Below, one piece after another: positions 59,233 through 64,000 of a DNA stretch of 64,000 nt. Source of the stretch: Hymenopus coronatus (Eukaryota > Arthropoda > Insecta > Mantodea > Hymenopodidae); NCBI GenBank assembly GCA_030762935.1, contig CM060900.1, positions 370,527,132 through 370,591,131 on the forward strand. Direction: 5' to 3'. Positions within the stretch are counted from its first letter, which is position 1; each line of letters opens with the position of its first letter. Both the position numbers and the translations under genes were made by a program. Under the pieces are notes generated by a model. That model saw only the letters and a list, made by a program, of their open reading frames with translations, was not told the DNA's origin and did not search any database.

Positions 59233-59769
59233 GTTAGAGTTAATATGTCATCAGGAAAGCTTCAGCTGTTACTTTTGATTCACATTGTTTATTGTGTAAT
59301 TATTATATAAACTCCTTTAAAATGTAAAGTTACTTTTTCATAAAATATCCTACATTAAATTATATTAAAATGAAATGCCAAAAACGAATTGAAAAATGTA
59401 CCATTCAAAATGCTCGATGTTGGTCCTTTTAGCTGATTAAAACAAATTATTTTAGTTTGCTAACAAAACTATCAATTGCCAGGATCATATCAGTACTCCT
59501 GGTGTGCTGGAATTTTGTCCTACAGGAGATTTTTAACATGACAGTAAATCTACTGACATGTGGCTGTTGGTTTTAAGTACACTTAAAAACCTTCAGTCTG
59601 GGCTGTGTTTGAACCTACAACCTTGAGCTCAGAAGACGAGCTCCTAACGAACTAAATTAACCAGACCAACTCCTTTTATGCATTAAGGCAATTCCAGTCT
59701 TTCTAGTTTTCACAAGTATTTATGTTATTTGCAAATAAAATGTCCATTATTATTTCTAACAAAAAAAAG
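59233..59769. other. Intergenic, no feature seen
   Basis: AT-rich. Nothing recognised. Confidence 0.45.
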
Positions 59770-62450
59770 TTGATAGAATTTTGTGAGGGAGGAGGTAAAT
59801 AATGGAGTAAAGGGGAATGATAGAATAAGGGAATGCACCTGTCTTAATTATAATGATCAGAGTGTAGTTCATTATATTTTATATTCAGCAGTTTTAAACA
59901 TAAATTTTGTAGATTTTAAAGTTTCGAATATAATTTGTTCCAGTAATCACATCCCTTTAAGGACAAAGTTTATAAGCACATATAAAAAAGAACAAAAAAT
60001 GAGAATATAAAGGAGCAGTAAAAATTGAATTATAAATGGAGGGGAGAGGAGATAGAAGCCTTTCTAAAGAAATTAGAATGAGATAAAGGGGTATTAAGAA
60101 AGGAAGATTTAGAAGAAATGTTGAAAGAAAATAAAGTGCAAGAAGTGGTTCTAAAATTAGAAATATTAATGAAATTTGCAGGTGCAAGGGTGAAAGTGAA
60201 GGACTGTATGGGTGGGAAACAGAAGGGATGTTATGACCAAGAATGTAGGAGGAAAAAGCAAAAAGTATTAAGGGAATTAAGAAGGTGGAGGCAGAAAAAG
60301 GAGCAAAAGCCAAGAGAAGAGTTTATGAAATTTGTTAAAAGCAAAGAGGAGAAAAATGGTTGGAGAAAATGAGTAAAAAGTTAGGTGAGGCAGCAATAGC
60401 AAAGGATAGTTAAAACAATATGGGTGTTGATCAAACAAATGTATAAGGTTAGAGCAAGAGAAAACAATATAATTGCAGAAGAATGTTTTTATATCTAAAA
60501 TTTGCTAGGAGGGGAACAACAGAATAAACAAACAATTTTTGGTAATGGAGGATAGCAATTAAGTGGAGAATTTAGATAAGTTGATAGAAATAGGGGAAAT
60601 AAGAGAACAAATCAAAAGATTAGAAAAGGACAAAGCATGTGGGATTGATGGCATACCAGGGGAGCTCTGGAAAGAGTGGAGTTCAAATGAAAACAGATTA
60701 AAATTGTTGGTTAGGATATTAAATGCAATCTTTGAAGTTAGGAGTTAGAAAACAGCAATAGTGGTACCAATATTTAAAAATAAAGAGGAGGTGAATAACC
60801 CAACAAATTTTAGGGGGATGTTTGCTATCAGTGTAAGATAATGTTTATACAGGGATCTTGGCTGAAAGAGCGCAAAGTTGGGCAGAGGAGGAGGGAAAGA
60901 TATCGGATTTAAAGATGAGTTTTAGGAAAAATAAGAGAGTGAATAGACAGAATGTTTGTAATAACTTCATTAGTAAATAAATACCTCGCTAAGAAAAGAG
61001 GAAGATTGTACATCCTATTTGTGGATTTTGAAAAAGCTTTTGATACAATAAATAAGATAGCTCCATGGGCCAAATTGAAGATGAAAAGAATGAGTAATCT
61101 ATTTATAGGAACAGTACAAAGTATATATGAAAATAATAAGGTTTGATAATAATGTGATGATGAAAGAGATTAAAATTTCTATGGGTTTAAGGCAAGGCTG
61201 CAAGTTAAATCTTGTACTATTTAACTTGTTTATTGTTGGTATTCTAGAGGCAATTAAGTTGGAAAATGGTCATCCTCCAACAATCAGGGATGAGGAGTTA
61301 CTAGGATAATTATTTGCAGATGATCTGGTTGCAGGATCAATAACTACTGTGGGACTAAACAAAGTAATTAAAGCATTAGAAAGGTTTTGTAACAAGTGGA
61401 ACCTTAGAGTCAATACAAGTAAAACAAAAATAATGTTTTTTAAAAAGGGTAACAAACCAAGGAGGGATGAAAAATGGAGTTGGAAAGGAAAGGAAATAGA
61501 GGTCGTAAGGAATTTTTATTATTTAGGAGTAACATTAAGTAGTAGTGGTAAAAGGGTGAACAAAAGAAACAGGTTCCAGCTAAAGGAAATGTGGCAATGA
61601 AAGCTATTAGAGTCTGTCTGGACAATATACCAGGAATACAAATAAAAGGGTTAGAAAGAGTATATGGTGCAGTAGTTGAGGCTAAAATGCTCTATGGTGT
61701 GGAGAATTGAGGTATAGAGGAAGGGTGGCAAAATGTATATAAAGTACATAGGAGCTTTTGCAAATTAATTTTGGGTTTAGCTAGGGAGATTTGGAAGTAA
61801 AGCAAAAATTATGGAAAGAGTAGTGAAATACTGATGGAGAATTAAAGAATTAGAATATAATAATATACTAAAGCAATGTTTACAGGTTCAAGGAATTTTT
61901 TTTTTTTTAGTAGTGTTTAATGCCCACTTTTACAACTTATGGCATAGCAGGTGAAGTTTCAAGGAAAGCTTAATAAAGAGGATACTTGGTATAAGTGAGT
62001 AAAAAGAGCTTTAGATGAAATAGGGTGTGGGGATATATGGAAGGACAGGTAGGTGAGAAAGGTTGTTGGAAAAGAGTTAGATTGAGAATTGAGTATGTAT
62101 AGGGAACATAAAATGATAAGCCGGACAGAAAATTCTAACAAACCAGCAAGAGAGGGTTTTGCCTGAGCTAGTACAGGGGTGGTGAGTTTAAAAGGATTAG
62201 GGGAAGGAGCAAACCTAGGTAAATGTTTATTGTGAAATAGAAGTTTAATAATTATTGCCAATTAGTTCTAGAATGCGAAGGAACAATGAATTTGAGAGAA
62301 AAATTATGAAAAAACAATTGGTTCAGTTTACCAAAGGTAAAAAGATGTTAAGAGTTAAATCAAAAGGAAGTGTAATAGAAATAGGAAAATATTTAAGTGT
62401 AGTAAGAAGTATATGGATGAAGAAAATTAGAAATAAGGAATAGGAAGAAA
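59770..62450 (+). pseudogene. Decayed EN-RT LINE with nested SINE
   Basis: The end of the endonuclease is at 59845-59970 (QSVVHYILYS, then SNHIPLRTKF, the SDH box with D changed to N). A basic linker follows (60118-60372). RT pieces: KDKACGIDGIPGELWK (60628), TAIVVPIFKNKEEVNNPTNF (60750), LYILFVDFEKAFDTINK (61007), GLRQGCKLNLVLFNLF (61186), LFADDLVAGS (61309-61340, active site intact) and WNLRVNTSKTKIMFFKKG. NFYYLGVTLSSSGK closes the 61349-61600 piece. The C-terminal part, to about 62450, is broken by many stops. There is no tail or target duplication visible, and the 5' end is truncated. The clade is uncertain (L1/RTE-like motif set). Confidence 0.78.
61896..61957 (-). mobile_element. Ultra-short SINE-B nested in LINE, 9-bp TSD
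   Basis: Sense (minus) begins near CACCTGCTATGCC and ends GTGGGCATTAAACACTACT plus an A-tail. TTCAAGGAA repeats flank it at 61887-61895 and 61958-61966. It interrupts the decayed LINE, so it is younger. Confidence 0.85.
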
Positions 62451-62673
62451 TGTGGATTGGTGAAAGGAAGAAGTCTGTCTGTCTGTCAAAGAAAATAAAG
62501 AGCATTTTTCATTCAAGTATTCAATCAGAAATATCTCTTCATACATTAGGATATACCAACTGTATAATGTAATTGTGTAACTGCAAAATCTTATGAGAGA
62601 ATTTCACATTTTTAATTATCTGTATGTTACATGTGAGGTCAGATACATTATTCCAATTTTTAGCATTCAGATG

Positions 62674-62806
<133 letters not shown>

Positions 62807-63299
62807 TTCATACAGTGTTGGAAAAAGCATATAAACAAGGAACAGGATGGATTACAATTACCCAAGAAATATTATATATAAATCACTTTTTCTAAAACTA
62901 GTAAATAAAATTTAAATTAGTGTAATTACTTCACAAAATGCCAATGCCAATTACTGCTATATCTTCATTCATGAATGTTTCTTCCAGTTTCATTTTTTGT
63001 TACGTGCAACTTCAACACACAAAGCTACCATGGCATACTTTTACTTAAATCTCAACCAGTAGCCACAAAACCACAAGAATTAATGATCTTATATCTAAGA
63101 CTGACAATTTGAACTACAAATTCTGATTAAATAAATTTTACAACAATAATCAGTTTTATAACATCAATTGGACTTTATGCTTTGGTCAGAATAATTAAGG
63201 ACACTACCATTTTTAGAATAAACACCTGTTTAACTTTGATTCACATTTTTTACAGTGTTATCATCATCATCATCATCATCATCATCGTCATCATCGTCG

Positions 63300-63339
<40 letters not shown>

Positions 63340-64000
63340 AATCATCAGTTTTATTAAGGGATGCAAAATGTTGCAAGATGTAGAATATTTATTTCTTTAT
63401 TATGCTCACTGGTTACCTTCAGCACATCATATTTGAAATACATAATAAAAACCAATCTTAGTAATTAAAATATACTTTATAATTACACTGATTTTGTGAC
63501 ATTCTAAGATCATATAGCAACTTATTGAGTTTAGAGAGGTAGATAATACATTAAATCTTTAGTTGGTGAATGGTGGGGTGCTTGTTCTGCATGCTTTCAA
63601 TTGGAAGTATTTCCTTTCAGCATCACATTCAATAATCTTGATTGCAAACTTAATTTTTCCGTTAATATACTTGTTTTACCTTTTATATATACTCCTTTTA
63701 CATCCATTTTCACTGTTACTATGGCAACCATATTAATTTTTTGTGCCCCATAATTCTAATTAAAGATGATACCATATAGAAGACGAGTATAAAGAACTGT
63801 GCAGTAATCACATTTTCAAAGTTCTTTTATTGAATTTCAAGTGAACATAAAATGGTACAGGGTAAATCAAATCATATTATGGCATGTGTACCATGATTAT
63901 GGTATGGTTGGCTCCCCTGGCTCTAGCCTTAGCATGCACCTTGTAATGTCTGGGATTAAAACTCTATGTACAAACAATTACTAAAAGGTATTTATTACTC
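62807..64000. other. Intergenic or intronic, with (ATC)n
   Basis: No exon or element recognised. (ATC)n with CGTCGT interruptions lies at about 63259-63345. The final 600 bp are featureless. Confidence 0.5.

Noticed and set aside
63259..63345. CRISPR-like direct repeats (also at 30119-30435 and 34433-34567)
   Set aside because: These are trinucleotide microsatellites without unique spacers, in a eukaryotic context.

Overview
This is an AT-rich metazoan nuclear window, most likely from an invertebrate and plausibly an arthropod. The evidence is indirect. It is dominated by decayed retrotransposons and DNA transposons of types common in arthropods (RTE, jockey-like, Penelope, mariner, piggyBac, hAT), it has very long ATT/ATA/ATC microsatellites, and it carries a nuclear insert of an invertebrate-type mitochondrial ND2 gene. 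No bacterial-style operon, tRNA gene, rRNA gene or CRISPR array was seen. I cannot name the species.

Host coding content is tiny. The only convincing host exon is a ~113-bp minus-strand exon at 41061-41173. It encodes a conserved helical segment of the calcium-dependent secretion activator (CAPS/Cadps), a dense-core-vesicle priming protein, and ends in a clean splice donor. Much of the window may therefore be Cadps intron sequence on the minus strand. I found no second Cadps exon by eye.

Layout: 1.2-4.3 kb, a decayed non-LTR element with endonuclease, reverse transcriptase and RNase H. 4.3-5.4 kb, an inverted pair of Penelope-like 3' ends carrying GIY-YIG remnants, a hammerhead-ribozyme-like motif and a nested short SINE. 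8.8-10.3 kb, a minus-strand transposase-like pseudogene. 10.5-13.65 kb, a full-length RTE retrotransposon with an intact 970-codon ORF, the only intact long ORF here. 17.9-18.6 kb, a foldback MITE with TA duplications. 20.0-21.1 kb, a mariner relic with both ends. 24.5-28.1 kb, a decayed LINE with an (AAAT)n tail. 30-33 kb, microsatellites, two copies of an unnamed repeat (one split by the ND2 insert) and a tRNA-derived SINE. 34.7-36.7 kb, a minus-strand hAT relic. 43-44.2 kb, a second mariner-like relic. 44-49 kb, several SINEs. 50.7-51.8 kb, a Penelope-like RT fragment. 52.6-52.9 kb, a recent tandem duplication. 53.5-55.2 kb, a second hAT relic. 55.5-58.5 kb, a piggyBac relic apparently split by a LINE. 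59.0-59.2 kb, an inverted repeat with a hammerhead-like core. 59.8-62.5 kb, another decayed LINE.

The most interesting signals are these. Several insertions of a ~50-nt body plus A-tail begin at the same palindromic nucleotide site, and three have target-site duplications. The Penelope-like inverted repeats carry hammerhead-like cores whose defects are mostly CpG-type changes. The ND2 insert splits a repeat and has short microhomology at the break. A tRNA-derived SINE has perfect or near-perfect target duplications but no A-tail.
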